A DNA stretch of 64,000 nt from JAHJDS01 sp964569795 (GTDB lineage Bacteria; Desulfobacterota; Desulfarculia; Desulfarculales; JAHJDS01): positions 1 to 64,000 of the forward strand of contig CAZMVB010000002.1 of assembly GCA_964569795.1 (NCBI GenBank), read 5' to 3'. Below are positions 32,851 to 42,181 of the stretch, piece by piece. How positions within the stretch are numbered: position 1 is the first letter of the stretch; each line of letters begins with the position of its first letter. The notes beneath the pieces are model-generated. The model ran no database searches, had not been told where the DNA came from, and was given only the letters and a program-made list of their open reading frames with translations. The position numbers and the translations under genes were made by a program.

Positions 32851-34004
32851 TTTTCCAGTTTGCCGATCCGGAGAGACGCCAGGCGACCATCAAGGTACTG
32901 GGACTGGGCGGAGGAGGTAACAACGCGGTCAACAACATGATCGCCGCCGGACTGGTGGGGGTGGATTTCATCGCCGCCAACACCGACCTTCAGGCCCTGG
33001 AGAACTCCCAGGCCAAGACCACGATCCAGCTGGGGCAGAATCTGACCCGGGGGCTGGGGGCCGGAGGCGACCCGGAGATGGGCCGCCAGGCGGCCCTGGA
33101 GGACCGGGACGCCCTGCGGGAAGTCCTGGACGGGGCGGACATGGTCTTCCTCACCGCCGGCATGGGCGGCGGCACGGGCACCGGGGCCTCGCCCATCGCC
33201 GCCGAGCTCGCCCGGGAGCTGAAGGCCCTGACCGTGGCCGTGGTCACCAGGCCCTTCACCTTCGAGGGCAACCACCGCAAGCGGATCGCCACCGAGGGGA
33301 TCAACGAGCTGAAGGACGCGGTGGACACCTTGATCGTCATCCCCAACGACCGCCTGTTCTCGGTGGCCGGCAAGAAGGCGACCATGCTCGAGGCCCTGAA
33401 GCTGGCCGACGAGGTCCTGATCAACGCCGTTCAGGGGATCTCCGACCTGATCGTCCGGGCCGGCCACATAAACGTGGACTTCGCCGACGTCCGGAAGATG
33501 ATGGAGGAAACCGGGATCGCCCTGATGGGCACCGGCGTGGCCAGCGGCGAGGGCCGGAGCCTCGAGGCGGCCCAGCGGGCCATCCAGAGCCCGCTGCTGG
33601 ACGACATCCGGATCGACGGGGCCCGGGGGGTCCTGGTGAACATCACCGCCAGCAGCGAGGTCACCCTCGACGAGTTCCAGGAGGCCTCGACCCTGATCCA
33701 GGAGGCGGTCCACCCCGAGGCCAAGATCAAGTGCGGCCTGGTCATGGACGATCAGATGGCGGACGAGTTCCGGGTGACGGTCATCGCCACCGGCATCGGC
33801 TCCGAGGCCCGGATGGCGACCGGCGGCTCGCGGCTGGCGGCGGTCGGAACTGTTCCGGCCTCCCGGCCCCCGGCCGCCCCGGAGGCCCGGACCGGCAACC
33901 TGGACCGGATCTACACCTCCCGGTTCGACGGCGGGGCCCGGTCCGAGAGCGCCCGGGAGCAGGACCTGGACATGCCGACCTTTATCCGCCAGCAGGCCGA
34001 TTGA
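32847..34004 (+). CDS. ftsZ: Cell division GTPase FtsZ
   Basis: The 385-residue tubulin homologue forms the Z ring. Signatures are VLGLGGGGNNAVNNMI, the tubulin loop GMGGGTGTGASPIAAEL, the NDRLFSV segment, the T7 loop (NVDFADVRKMM) and the conserved C-terminal peptide LDMPTFIRQQAD that binds FtsA. It ends the dcw cluster. No lpxC follows. Confidence 0.98.
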   Translation: MIFQFADPERRQATIKVLGLGGGGNNAVNNMIAAGLVGVDFIAANTDLQALENSQAKTTIQLGQNLTRGLGAGGDPEMGRQAALEDRDALREVLDGADMVFLTAGMGGGTGTGASPIAAELARELKALTVAVVTRPFTFEGNHRKRIATEGINELKDAVDTLIVIPNDRLFSVAGKKATMLEALKLADEVLINAVQGISDLIVRAGHINVDFADVRKMMEETGIALMGTGVASGEGRSLEAAQRAIQSPLLDDIRIDGARGVLVNITASSEVTLDEFQEASTLIQEAVHPEAKIKCGLVMDDQMADEFRVTVIATGIGSEARMATGGSRLAAVGTVPASRPPAAPEARTGNLDRIYTSRFDGGARSESAREQDLDMPTFIRQQAD

Positions 34005-34142
34005 TCGCCCGTCTCTCCCGGCCTGATCCGGGGCGGATCACCGACGCCCTCTCCCGGTGGTCCGCCCCCCCCTCCCCTTGGGTAATCATTCCCCTGCCAC
34101 CCCCCCCGGTCTTGGCCGGGCGGCCCGGCCGGCGGCGATTAC

Positions 34143-34607
34143 ATGCCTCCGGCCGGACCGCACATCGCCGTGGTCGGCGCCCAGGACTGCACCCCGGCCG
34201 GCTACGCCGCCGCCCGGACCATCGGCCGGGAACTGGCCGGGCGGGGCGCCGTCCTGGTCTGCGGCGGCCGGGGCGGGGTCATGGAGGCCGCCGCCCGGGG
34301 CGCCAAGGAAGGCGGCGGGGTGACCATCGCCCTCCTGCCCGGCGAGGACCCCGGCCAGGCCAATCCCTACATCGACCACCCCCTGCCCACCGGGCTGGGC
34401 ATCGCCCGCAACGCCCTGGTGGCCCGGGCCGGCCGGGCCCTGATCGCCGTCGAGGGCGGTTTCGGCACCCTGTCCGAGATGGCCATGGCCCTCAAACTGG
34501 GCCGCCCGGTGGCCGCCTGGCGCAGCTGGCCCGGCCTGGCCGGGGTGATGTACGTCGATGATCCGGCCCAGGCCGTCACCCGGATTTGGACCCGCCTGAA
34601 TCCCTGA
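34143..34607 (+). CDS. TIGR00725-type LOG-like Rossmann protein
   Basis: The 154-residue protein has the SLOG/lysine-decarboxylase-like fold of the TIGR00725 group: IAVVGAQDC, VCGGRGGVMEAAARGAKEGGG and VEGGFGTLSEMAMAL. Relatives include LOG cytokinin-riboside phosphoribohydrolases and Moco-carrier-like proteins. The exact substrate of this subgroup is unknown. The ATG at 34143 follows a C-rich leader without a strong ribosome site. It stands alone between ftsZ and the response regulator. Confidence 0.75.
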   Translation: MPPAGPHIAVVGAQDCTPAGYAAARTIGRELAGRGAVLVCGGRGGVMEAAARGAKEGGGVTIALLPGEDPGQANPYIDHPLPTGLGIARNALVARAGRALIAVEGGFGTLSEMAMALKLGRPVAAWRSWPGLAGVMYVDDPAQAVTRIWTRLNP

Positions 34608-34620
34608 TTGCGGTTGCATC

Positions 34621-34650
34621 TTGACGCTGGCCATTCAGAGAAGCTATATT
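34621..34650 (+). promoter_or_regulatory. Promoter for the response-regulator gene
   Basis: TTGACG (34621-34626) and TATATT (34645-34650) are separated by 18 bases, about 64 bases before the ATG. Confidence 0.6.
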
Positions 34651-34713
34651 GAGGCAGTTATCCCGGACCGTCCGCGGCTGGACGCGGACCGGCGTCCCGG
34701 GCCGAGGTGGATC

Positions 34714-35325
34714 ATGGGTCGAGTCTCGATTCTGGTGGTGGACGACGAGAGCACCATCCGGGAGGTGGTCGGCGAGTTCCTGCGCGGCCTCGACTACGAC
34801 GTCAACGAGGCCTCGGACGGCCAGATGGCCCTGGAGGCCCTGGGACTGGGGTCCAGGGACATCGTCATCTCCGACATCATGATGCCCCGTCTGGACGGCT
34901 TCGCCCTGCTCCGGGAGATCAAGACCCGCCATCCCGACACCCAGGTGCTGATGATGACCGGCTTCGGGTCCATCGAGTCGGCCGTCGAGGCCATGCGCCT
35001 GGGCGCGGCCGACTACATCACCAAGCCCCTCAACTTCAACCTCCTCAGGGAAAAGCTGGCCCGGGTCGTCGAGCAGCAGCGGCTCCTCAGGGAGGTGGCC
35101 CGCTACGCCCGGCTGACCGAGGAGTCGGAGCTGGTCCAGGAGGCCGAGCGGGACAACGCCGCCACCCTGGTCCGCCAGCTGGCCGTGGCCGGCGAGCGAC
35201 TCAAGCAGCGCAACGACCAGTTGCTCGAACTGTCCCACCTGATCGAGGAACTGGAGGCCCAGGCCAACACCGGCTCGTTCCAGGGCATCATCAATCAGAT
35301 CAACAAGGTCCTGCACCGGGCCTGA
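34714..35325 (+). CDS. Stand-alone response regulator with coiled-coil tail
   Basis: The 203-residue protein has a receiver domain at residues 5-122, with acidic pair D10-D11, phosphoacceptor D54, T82 and K104 all present. The C-terminal 80 residues are a predicted coiled coil (EVARYARLTEESELVQEAE, then LAVAGERLKQRN) with no DNA-binding or enzymatic output. It probably signals by protein contact or dimerisation, as in chemotaxis-like or scaffold regulators. No sensor kinase is adjacent. ATG 34714 is preferred over the TTG at 34621, which lies in the promoter. Confidence 0.85.
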   Translation: MGRVSILVVDDESTIREVVGEFLRGLDYDVNEASDGQMALEALGLGSRDIVISDIMMPRLDGFALLREIKTRHPDTQVLMMTGFGSIESAVEAMRLGAADYITKPLNFNLLREKLARVVEQQRLLREVARYARLTEESELVQEAERDNAATLVRQLAVAGERLKQRNDQLLELSHLIEELEAQANTGSFQGIINQINKVLHRA

Positions 35326-35412
35326 TGTTCGTATATTTCAATAAGATACACTTTCGGCTCCCGCCAAACCATCTGGATTCACGACGCGAGTAAGGCCCGG
35401 CCGCGGCCTGAC

Positions 35413-35441
35413 TTGACACGACCGCCCCCCTACGGTAAACC
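35413..35441 (+). promoter_or_regulatory. Probable pyrG promoter
   Basis: TTGACA (35413-35418) is followed after 17 bases by TAAACC (35436-35441), a weak -10. The ribosome site GGGAGG (35454-35459) and GTG 35466 follow. Confidence 0.45.
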
Positions 35442-35465
35442 AAGCGAAAACATGGGAGGCCCGCG

Positions 35466-37100
35466 GTGAACACCAAATTCATCTTCGTCACGGGAGGGGT
35501 GCTTTCGTCCTTGGGCAAGGGGCTGGCCTCGGCGGCCATCGGGGCCCTGATGGAGGCCCGGGGGCTGGTGGTCACCCTGCAGAAGCTGGACCCCTACATC
35601 AACGTCGATCCCGGGACCATGAACCCCTTCCAGCACGGCGAGGTGTTCGTCACCGATGACGGGGCCGAGACCGACCTGGACCTGGGCCACTACGAGCGCT
35701 TCACCTCGGCCCGCCTCAGCCAGAAGAGCAACTACACCTCGGGCTCGATCTACTACTCGGTCATCCAGAAGGAGCGGCGGGGCGACTACCTGGGCGGCAC
35801 GGTCCAGGTCATCCCCCACGTCACCGACGAGATCAAGCAGGCCGTGCTCAGTTGCGCCGACGGGGTGGACATCGCCATCATCGAGATCGGCGGGACCGTG
35901 GGCGACATCGAGGGCCTGCCCTTCCTGGAGGCCATCCGCCAGTTCCGGGCCGACATCGGCCGCCAGAACTGCTGCTACATCCACCTGACCCTGGTGCCCT
36001 ATCTGCCCTCCAGCGGGGAACTCAAGACCAAGCCGACCCAGCACTCGGTCAACGAGCTGCGCCGGATCGGCATCCAGCCCGACATCATCATCTGCCGGAC
36101 CGACCGCCTGCTGGAAAAGGAGCTCAAGGCCAAGATCGCCCTGTTCGGCAACGTCGAGCAGGACGCGGTCATTACCGGCAAGGACGTGGACACCATCTAC
36201 GAGGTGCCGCTGGTCTTCCACGCCGAGGGCCTGGACGAGAAGATCGTCCAGTACCTGAACATCTGGACCCGGGCCCCCCAGCTGGATCCCTGGGAGGACC
36301 TGGTTTACCGCCTCAAGAATCCGGCCCACAAGGTGGTCATCGCCATCGTCGGCAAGTACATCGACCTCCGCGAGTCCTACAAGAGCCTGAACGAGGCCCT
36401 GGTCCACGGCGGGGTGGCCAACAACGCCCGGGTCGAGCTTTTGTTCGTGGACGCCGAGCAGATCGAGCGCGAGGGCCCGGATGAGATCCTCGAAAACGCC
36501 CACGGGGTGCTGGTCCCGGGCGGTTTCGGGGCCCGGGGGACCGAGGGCAAGATCCGGGCCGTCCAGTACGCCCGGGAGAACAAGGTCCCCTTCTTCGGCA
36601 TCTGCCTGGGGATGCAGATGGCCGTGGTCGAGTTCGCCCGGAACGTGGCCAGCCTGGCCGAGGCCCACTCCTCGGAGTTCGACCTCAACACCCCTCACCC
36701 GGTCATCTACCTGATGCGGGAGTGGTTCGATTACCGGAGACAAAAAATCCAGCGCCGGGACGAGTCCTCGGACCTGGGCGGGACCATGCGCCTGGGGGCC
36801 TATCCCTGCCACCTAGTCAAGGACACCTTTGCCCACAAGGCCTACAAGGCGGACGAAATCTCGGAGCGCCACCGCCATCGCTACGAGTTCAACAACGAAT
36901 ACCGGGACAAACTGGCCGAGGCCGGCCTGACCTATTCCGGACTCAGCCCGGACAAGGAGCTGGTCGAACTGGTCGAGATCGGCGATCACCCCTGGTTCGT
37001 GGGCTGCCAGTTCCACCCCGAGTTCAAATCCAGGCCCATGGACCCCCACCCCCTGTTCCGGGACTTCATCCGGGCGGCCCTCAGGTTCGCCAAGAAATGA
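35466..37100 (+). CDS. pyrG: CTP synthase
   Basis: The 544-residue enzyme makes CTP from UTP, ATP and glutamine. The N-terminal synthetase domain opens with FIFVTGGVLSSLGKGLASA and contains DPYINVDPGTMNPFQHGEVFVTDDGAETDLDLGHYERF in pieces. The class I glutamine amidotransferase domain (about 290-540) has the nucleophile in GICLGMQMA and the His/Glu in FHPEFKSRP. The start is GTG 35466. CTP feeds CMP-KDO synthesis, matching the downstream kdsA and kdsC. It overlaps kdsA by 4 bases. Confidence 0.97.
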   Translation: MNTKFIFVTGGVLSSLGKGLASAAIGALMEARGLVVTLQKLDPYINVDPGTMNPFQHGEVFVTDDGAETDLDLGHYERFTSARLSQKSNYTSGSIYYSVIQKERRGDYLGGTVQVIPHVTDEIKQAVLSCADGVDIAIIEIGGTVGDIEGLPFLEAIRQFRADIGRQNCCYIHLTLVPYLPSSGELKTKPTQHSVNELRRIGIQPDIIICRTDRLLEKELKAKIALFGNVEQDAVITGKDVDTIYEVPLVFHAEGLDEKIVQYLNIWTRAPQLDPWEDLVYRLKNPAHKVVIAIVGKYIDLRESYKSLNEALVHGGVANNARVELLFVDAEQIEREGPDEILENAHGVLVPGGFGARGTEGKIRAVQYARENKVPFFGICLGMQMAVVEFARNVASLAEAHSSEFDLNTPHPVIYLMREWFDYRRQKIQRRDESSDLGGTMRLGAYPCHLVKDTFAHKAYKADEISERHRHRYEFNNEYRDKLAEAGLTYSGLSPDKELVELVEIGDHPWFVGCQFHPEFKSRPMDPHPLFRDFIRAALRFAKK

Positions 37101-37933
37101 TCCCGGTCTCCGTCGGCCGCCATCGTCTGGGCGAGGGGCCGCTGTTCGTCATCGCCGGACCGTGCGTCGTCGAGGACCTGGGGCTGCTCTTGGAGGTGGC
37201 CGCCGAGGCCAAACGGGTCACCGCCGCCCTGGGGCTGCCCTATGTCTTCAAGTCCTCCTTTGACAAGGCCAACCGGACCTCGCTGAAAAGCGCCCGGGGC
37301 CCGGGCCTCGGGCCGGGGCTCGAGATCCTGGCCCGGGTCAAGGCCGAGACCGGGGTGCCCGTCATCTCGGACATCCATCTCCCCGATCAGGCCGGCCCGG
37401 CGGCCGAGGTCCTGGACGTGCTCCAGATCCCGGCCTTCCTCTGCCGCCAGACCGATCTCCTGCTGGCCGCGGCCGAGACCGGCAGGCCGATCAACCTCAA
37501 GAAGGGGCAGTTCCTGGCGCCCGAGGACATGGCCCAGGCCATCGCCAAAATCGAGAGCCGGGGCAACGACCAGATCCTGCTCACCGAGCGGGGATCGTCC
37601 TTCGGCTACCACACCCTGGTGGTGGACATGCGCTCGATCCCGATCATGGCCAGGCTGGGGCACCCGGTCGTGTTCGACGCCACTCATTCGGTCCAAATGC
37701 CCGGCGGACTGGGGGACAGGACCGGCGGTGACCGCCGCTTTGTGGGGCCCCTGGCCAAGGCGGCCGTGGCCGCCGGGGCCCACGGCGTCTTTCTGGAGGT
37801 CCATCCCGACCCGGACAACGCCCCCTGCGACGGGCCCAACTCGATTCACCTCGACCGATTCGAGCCGCTGATCCGGGAGCTGGCCGCCGTCCACGCCGCG
37901 GCCCGGGCCCAGGGAGACCCGGCCGATGACTGA
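37097..37933 (+). CDS. kdsA: 3-deoxy-D-manno-octulosonate-8-phosphate synthase
   Basis: The 278-residue class I DAHP/KDO8P aldolase condenses PEP with arabinose 5-phosphate. Motifs are FVIAGPCVVED, FKSSFDKANRTS, DIHLPDQAGP, IPAFLCRQTDLL, NLKKGQFLAPEDM, FDATHSVQMPGG and FLEVHPDPDNAPCDGPNS. The cysteine in the GPC motif region suggests the metal-dependent type. It overlaps pyrG and kdsC. Confidence 0.97.
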   Translation: MIPVSVGRHRLGEGPLFVIAGPCVVEDLGLLLEVAAEAKRVTAALGLPYVFKSSFDKANRTSLKSARGPGLGPGLEILARVKAETGVPVISDIHLPDQAGPAAEVLDVLQIPAFLCRQTDLLLAAAETGRPINLKKGQFLAPEDMAQAIAKIESRGNDQILLTERGSSFGYHTLVVDMRSIPIMARLGHPVVFDATHSVQMPGGLGDRTGGDRRFVGPLAKAAVAAGAHGVFLEVHPDPDNAPCDGPNSIHLDRFEPLIRELAAVHAAARAQGDPADD

Positions 37934-38459
37934 GCCGGCCACCGTGGCCGTCCGGGCGGCCGGAATCGAGTTGCTGCTGTTGGACGTGGACGGCGTGCTG
38001 ACCGACGGCCGGGTGATCTACAGCGATTCGGGGGAGCAGATCAAGTCCTTCGACGTCCGCGACGGCACGGGTCTCAGGTGGCTGATGCGGGCCGGGATCA
38101 AGGTCGGACTGCTCACCGGGCGCCGGTCCGAGGCCCTGAGGCACCGGGCCGAAAACCTCGGTATTTCAATGCTCTATCAGAACGTCAAGATCAAGCTGCC
38201 CGTGTTCGAGGCCATCCTGGCCGACCTGGAGCTGGCCCCGGAGAAGGTGGCCTACATGGGCGACGACCTGGTGGATCTGCCGATCATGACCCGGGCCGGG
38301 CTGGCCCTGTGTCCGGCCGACGCCGAGGGACCGGTCCGGGAGGCGGCCCACTGGGTGGTGCCGCGGCCCGGGGGCCGGGGCGCGGTCCGGCTGGCCTGCG
38401 AGACCATTCTCCGGGCCCGGGGAAAGTGGGAGGAGATCACGGCCCGGTACCGCAGCTGA
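37926..38459 (+). CDS. kdsC: 3-deoxy-D-manno-octulosonate-8-phosphate phosphatase
   Basis: The 177-residue C0-type HAD phosphatase removes phosphate from KDO8P. HAD motif I is LLLDVDGVLTDGRVIY, motif II LLTGRRSEALRHRAE, and motif IV YMGDDLVDLPIM. Its length matches KdsC of other Gram-negatives. It overlaps kdsA by 8 bases. kdsD and kdsB are not in this window. Confidence 0.95.
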   Translation: MTEPATVAVRAAGIELLLLDVDGVLTDGRVIYSDSGEQIKSFDVRDGTGLRWLMRAGIKVGLLTGRRSEALRHRAENLGISMLYQNVKIKLPVFEAILADLELAPEKVAYMGDDLVDLPIMTRAGLALCPADAEGPVREAAHWVVPRPGGRGAVRLACETILRARGKWEEITARYRS

Positions 38460-38474
38460 CCCCCCCCTTTTCCC

Positions 38475-38504
38475 TTTACACCCGCCCGGCCGCTACGATA
38501 TACT
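38475..38504 (+). promoter_or_regulatory. Promoter before lptC
   Basis: TTTACA (38475-38480) and TATACT (38499-38504) are 18 bases apart, giving an lptC leader of about 185 bases. Confidence 0.6.
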
Positions 38505-38694
38505 TTAGGTGTCGAGAGACAATAATCGTGCCAATTTCTCGCCCGGCCGCGGCCCCGAGGCCGCCGGGCACCGGAAAAGGGGCGCGTATCACCATCGGAC
38601 GGGGGGTGCCCCCATTGACCGCGCCGGTCGGAGAGAGGGACCGGGCGGTCGAGGACGCTCAGGACAACACCGGAATACTCTGGTTAGCAACCGC

Positions 38695-39327
38695 ATGAAA
38701 AAAAGCCAGTTCATTCTCTTCGGCCTGCTGGGGCTGGTCATCAGTCTGGCGGTGGGCATGTACGTTTTTCGGACGGTCGAGGACTCCCGGGCCCGGACCA
38801 GGGCCGAGCGGAACGATCCCGATCCGGCCTTTCCCCGCATCGTGGGCAGCGCCGATCAGATCCTGCTCAAGGGGGTCAACTACACCCACGTCAAGGACGG
38901 ACGGCCCCAGTGGACCCTCATGGCCGACAACGGGGTGTATATCCGCGCCAAGAGCCGCCTCAAGCTGGCCAAGCTCAAGATCACCTTCTTCCCGGCCAAG
39001 GGGGGCTGGGTGCTCCTGACGGCCAAGCAGGGCATCTTCGACCGGAAGACCAACACCATGTTCGTCAGCGGCAACGTCCACACCGTGGATCAGACCGGCC
39101 AGCACCTCTACACCCAGGCCCTGACCTACCGGACCACCAGACGGGGCAAACGGATCATCTCCACCCACCGCCCGGTCCGGTTCGTGGGTCCCCGGATGAA
39201 CATCAAGGGCAAGTACGGCATGATCTGCCAGGTGGACATGCAGAAGGTCACCCTGTACAAGAACGTCCAGTCCCGGTTCACGTCCCCGGCCAAAAAGGCC
39301 CGCGCCCCTGAAGGAGGTTCCCGGTGA
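38695..39327 (+). CDS. lptC: LPS export ABC transporter periplasmic protein LptC
   Basis: The 210-residue bitopic protein has one N-terminal helix (about 6-25, FILFGLLGLVISLAVGMYV) and a periplasmic beta-jellyroll of the LptA/LptC type (YTHVKDGRPQWTLMADNGVY, then AKQGIFDRKTNTMFVSGNV). It receives LPS from LptBFG and passes it to LptA. ATG 38695 has only a weak ribosome site. An open frame continues upstream to 38509, but its peptide is not LptC-like. It overlaps lptA by 4 bases. Confidence 0.88.
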   Translation: MKKSQFILFGLLGLVISLAVGMYVFRTVEDSRARTRAERNDPDPAFPRIVGSADQILLKGVNYTHVKDGRPQWTLMADNGVYIRAKSRLKLAKLKITFFPAKGGWVLLTAKQGIFDRKTNTMFVSGNVHTVDQTGQHLYTQALTYRTTRRGKRIISTHRPVRFVGPRMNIKGKYGMICQVDMQKVTLYKNVQSRFTSPAKKARAPEGGSR

Positions 39328-39944
39328 GCCGAAAGGTCCGCCCCCTGGTTATCGGTTTATTGTCCTGGTCCCTGATCTGCCTTCTGGCCGCCGGGGCGGC
39401 CGGCCAGCGGGCCTCGACCCAGGTTCGGCCGAGGGGTTCGCTGCTCGGATCCCAGAAGAACAAGAAGCCGATCCACATCACCTCGGACAACATGGAGGCC
39501 GACAACAGGCGCAAGACGGTGGTCTTCATCGGCCGGGTCAAGGCCGTTCAGGGCGACATGACCCTCTATTGCGACCGACTGATAATCTTCTACATCGAGG
39601 CCAAGAAGCCGGCCAAGCCGGCCGGCGGCGCCCCGGACCGGTCGTCCGGCGGCGGAGGGCTGTTCGATACGGGAGGCACGGGAAGGCAGATCAAGCACAT
39701 CACCGCCCTGGGGCACGTCAAGCTGGTCCAGAAGAACCGGGTGGCCATGGGCCGCCGGGCCGACTTCTTCCGCCGGGAAAACCGGGTCGTGCTCTCGGGC
39801 GAGGCCAAGGTCTGGGACGGCCGGAACACCCTGACCGGCGAACGAATCACGGTCTTCCTCGACGAGGACCGCAGCATCGTCGAGGGCAGCCCCACCCGCC
39901 GGGTCCAGGCGACCATCTTTCCGGCCCAAGCCAAAAACCGGTAA
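39324..39944 (+). CDS. lptA: LPS transport periplasmic protein LptA (OstA-like)
   Basis: The 206-residue protein has a signal peptide (cleavage near AAG at about 25-27) and an OstA domain (PIHITSDNMEADNRRKTVVF, GRVKAVQGDMTLYCDRLIIFY, then ITALGHVKLVQKNRVAMGRRADF). A Gly/Ser/Pro-rich insertion of about 30 residues (about 92-121) interrupts the jellyroll between strands. It forms the periplasmic LPS bridge. The start is GTG 39324. Confidence 0.9.
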   Translation: MSRKVRPLVIGLLSWSLICLLAAGAAGQRASTQVRPRGSLLGSQKNKKPIHITSDNMEADNRRKTVVFIGRVKAVQGDMTLYCDRLIIFYIEAKKPAKPAGGAPDRSSGGGGLFDTGGTGRQIKHITALGHVKLVQKNRVAMGRRADFFRRENRVVLSGEAKVWDGRNTLTGERITVFLDEDRSIVEGSPTRRVQATIFPAQAKNR

Positions 39945-39956
39945 GGAACGCTCGCC

Positions 39957-40691
39957 TTGGACGCGGCGGACAAAACCCTGGCCGTAGTCGATCTGGTCAA
40001 ACGCTACCACAAGAAGGCGGTGGTTGACCGGGTGTCCCTGTCCCTGGTCAACCACGAGATCGTGGGCCTGCTCGGCCCCAACGGCGCCGGCAAGACGACC
40101 ACCTTCTACATGACCGTCGGCCTCATCCAGCCCGACGAGGGCGTGGTCACTTTAAACGGCCGGGACCTGACGGCCATGCCCATGTACAAGCGGGCCCGCC
40201 AGGGCATCAATTACCTCCCCCAGGAGGCGTCCATCTTCCGACGGCTGACGGTCGAGGAAAACATCCTGGCCATCCTCGAGACCCTGGGCCTGGACAAGCA
40301 GGAACGGGACCGGCGCCTGGCCGAACTCCTGGGCGAACTCAAGATCACCCACCTGGCCACCCACAAGGCCTTTTCCCTGTCCGGCGGCGAGCGGCGCCGG
40401 GTCGAGATCACCCGGGCCCTGGTCACCCAACCGTCATTCATCCTCCTGGACGAGCCCTTTGCCGGCATCGATCCCCTGGCCGTGGTGGACATCCAGAACA
40501 TCGTCCGCCAGCTCAAGCGGCGCGGCATCGGGGTCCTCATCTCCGACCACAACGTCCGGGAGACCCTCAACGTCTGCGATCGGGCCTACATCCTCAACGA
40601 GGGCGTCATCCTCGAGGAGGGAACCCCGGAGAAGATCGCCTCCTCCAAGCAGGCCCGCGAGATTTACCTGGGCGAGCAGTTCAGGCTGTAG
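39957..40691 (+). CDS. lptB: LPS export ABC transporter ATPase LptB
   Basis: The 244-residue ATPase powers LPS extraction from the inner membrane with LptFG, which are not in the window. Walker A is GPNGAGKTT, the Q-loop region INYLPQEASIFRRLTVEEN is characteristic of LptB, the signature is LSGGERRR, and Walker B is FILLDEPFAGIDPLA. The switch His lies in ISDHNVRETL. The start is TTG 39957 with AAGGA upstream. rpoN follows after 5 bases, a widely conserved pair. Confidence 0.97.
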   Translation: MDAADKTLAVVDLVKRYHKKAVVDRVSLSLVNHEIVGLLGPNGAGKTTTFYMTVGLIQPDEGVVTLNGRDLTAMPMYKRARQGINYLPQEASIFRRLTVEENILAILETLGLDKQERDRRLAELLGELKITHLATHKAFSLSGGERRRVEITRALVTQPSFILLDEPFAGIDPLAVVDIQNIVRQLKRRGIGVLISDHNVRETLNVCDRAYILNEGVILEEGTPEKIASSKQAREIYLGEQFRL

Positions 40692-40696
40692 GCGTC

Positions 40697-42181
40697 ATGG
40701 CCCTGGAGATCAAACAATCCCTCAGGCTCCAGCAGCAACTGGTCATGACCCCCCAGTTGCAGCAGGCCATCAAGCTCCTCCAGTACGGGCGGCTGGAACT
40801 CCTGGAGACCATCCAGCAGGAACTGACCGTCAATCCGGTCCTCGAGGAAGAGACCGAGGAGACGGCCCCGGAGCAGGCCGACGTCCTCCCCGAGTCGTCC
40901 GCCGACGGCGACGGCGCCGAACCGGAGCGGACGGCCGAGGTCAGCGTCGAGGAATCGTCCCGGGAGGGGGACATCGACTGGGAGAACTACCTGGGCGAGT
41001 ACAGCTCGGCCCCGGCCCAGGCCAGCGTTTACGAGCCCCGGGATGCGCCCTCCTTCGAGAACGTGGTCGCCAAGAAGACCGACCTCAAGGGCCACCTGTC
41101 CTGGCAGCTCCAGATGTCCAATTTCACTCCGGCCCAGATGGAGATCGGGGAGCACGTCATCGGCAACGTCGATCCGGACGGCTACCTGACCTCCACCCTG
41201 GCCGAGATCGCCGCCGCCACCGGCGCCGACGAGGCCCGGGTCGAGGCGGTCCTGCTGAAGATCCAGGACTTCGATCCCCCCGGCGTGGCCGCCCGGGACC
41301 TGACCGAATGCCTCCTCATCCAGTGGCGACAGACCTACCCGGAAGACCGGCTGGCCGAGACCATCATCCGCGACCACCTGGCCGACCTGGAGAGGCGGGA
41401 TTACCAGGCCCTGGCCCGGCGGCTGGGGGCGGACCTGGAGTCGGTGGTCCGGGTGGTCGAGATGATCACCGGCCTCGATCCCAAACCGGGCCGGGCCTAC
41501 TCGGCCGAGGACCCGGTTTACATCAGCCCCGACATCTACGTCACCAAGATGGGCGACGACTACGTCATCATCCTCAACGAGGACGGCCTGCCGCGGCTGC
41601 GGGTGAACCAGTTCTACAAGCAGGCCCTGACCAACCAGGGGGGCCGGATGGAACCCCAGGCCAAGGAGTACATCCAGGACAAGCTCCGGTCGGCCGTCTG
41701 GCTCATCCGGTCCATCCAGCAGCGCCAGCGGACCATCTACAAGGTCACCGAGTCCATCGTCAACTTCCAGAGGGACTTCCTGGAAAAGGGGATCACCCAC
41801 CTCAAACCCCTGGTCCTGAGGGACGTGGCCGAGGACGTGGGCATGCACGAATCGACCATCAGCCGGGTGACCACCAACAAGTACGTTCACACCCCCCAGG
41901 GGCTGTTTGAACTCAAGTATTTTTTCAACAGCTCCATCCCCAAGGGCGACGGCGACGCGGTGGCCTCGGAATCGGTCAAGGAGGCCATTCGCCGGATCAT
42001 CGCCAACGAGGACGCGGCCCGGCCCCTGTCCGATCAGGCCATCGCCGACCTGCTGCGGCAGAAGGACATCCACATCGCCCGGCGGACGGTGGCCAAGTAC
42101 CGGGAAATGTTGGGCATATTCAGTTCGAGCCGGCGGCGGCGAAAACCGCTTCCCGCCTCCATCAAGGCAAATCGACATTGA
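40697..42181 (+). CDS. rpoN: RNA polymerase sigma-54 factor
   Basis: The 494-residue sigma factor has the Gln/Leu-rich activator-interacting region I (SLRLQQQLVMTPQLQQAIKLL), an acidic region II (about 50-100), the core-binding and helix-turn-helix parts (VGMHESTISRVTTNKYV) and the RpoN box ARRTVAKYRE near the C terminus. It directs transcription from -24/-12 promoters with enhancer-binding proteins. It follows lptB in the same operon. Confidence 0.98.
   Translation: MALEIKQSLRLQQQLVMTPQLQQAIKLLQYGRLELLETIQQELTVNPVLEEETEETAPEQADVLPESSADGDGAEPERTAEVSVEESSREGDIDWENYLGEYSSAPAQASVYEPRDAPSFENVVAKKTDLKGHLSWQLQMSNFTPAQMEIGEHVIGNVDPDGYLTSTLAEIAAATGADEARVEAVLLKIQDFDPPGVAARDLTECLLIQWRQTYPEDRLAETIIRDHLADLERRDYQALARRLGADLESVVRVVEMITGLDPKPGRAYSAEDPVYISPDIYVTKMGDDYVIILNEDGLPRLRVNQFYKQALTNQGGRMEPQAKEYIQDKLRSAVWLIRSIQQRQRTIYKVTESIVNFQRDFLEKGITHLKPLVLRDVAEDVGMHESTISRVTTNKYVHTPQGLFELKYFFNSSIPKGDGDAVASESVKEAIRRIIANEDAARPLSDQAIADLLRQKDIHIARRTVAKYREMLGIFSSSRRRRKPLPASIKANRH

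Noticed and set aside
38509..38694. Extended N terminus of LptC or a separate small gene
   Set aside because: The peptide is not LptC-like and starts right after the promoter. The hydrophobic anchor begins at ATG 38695.
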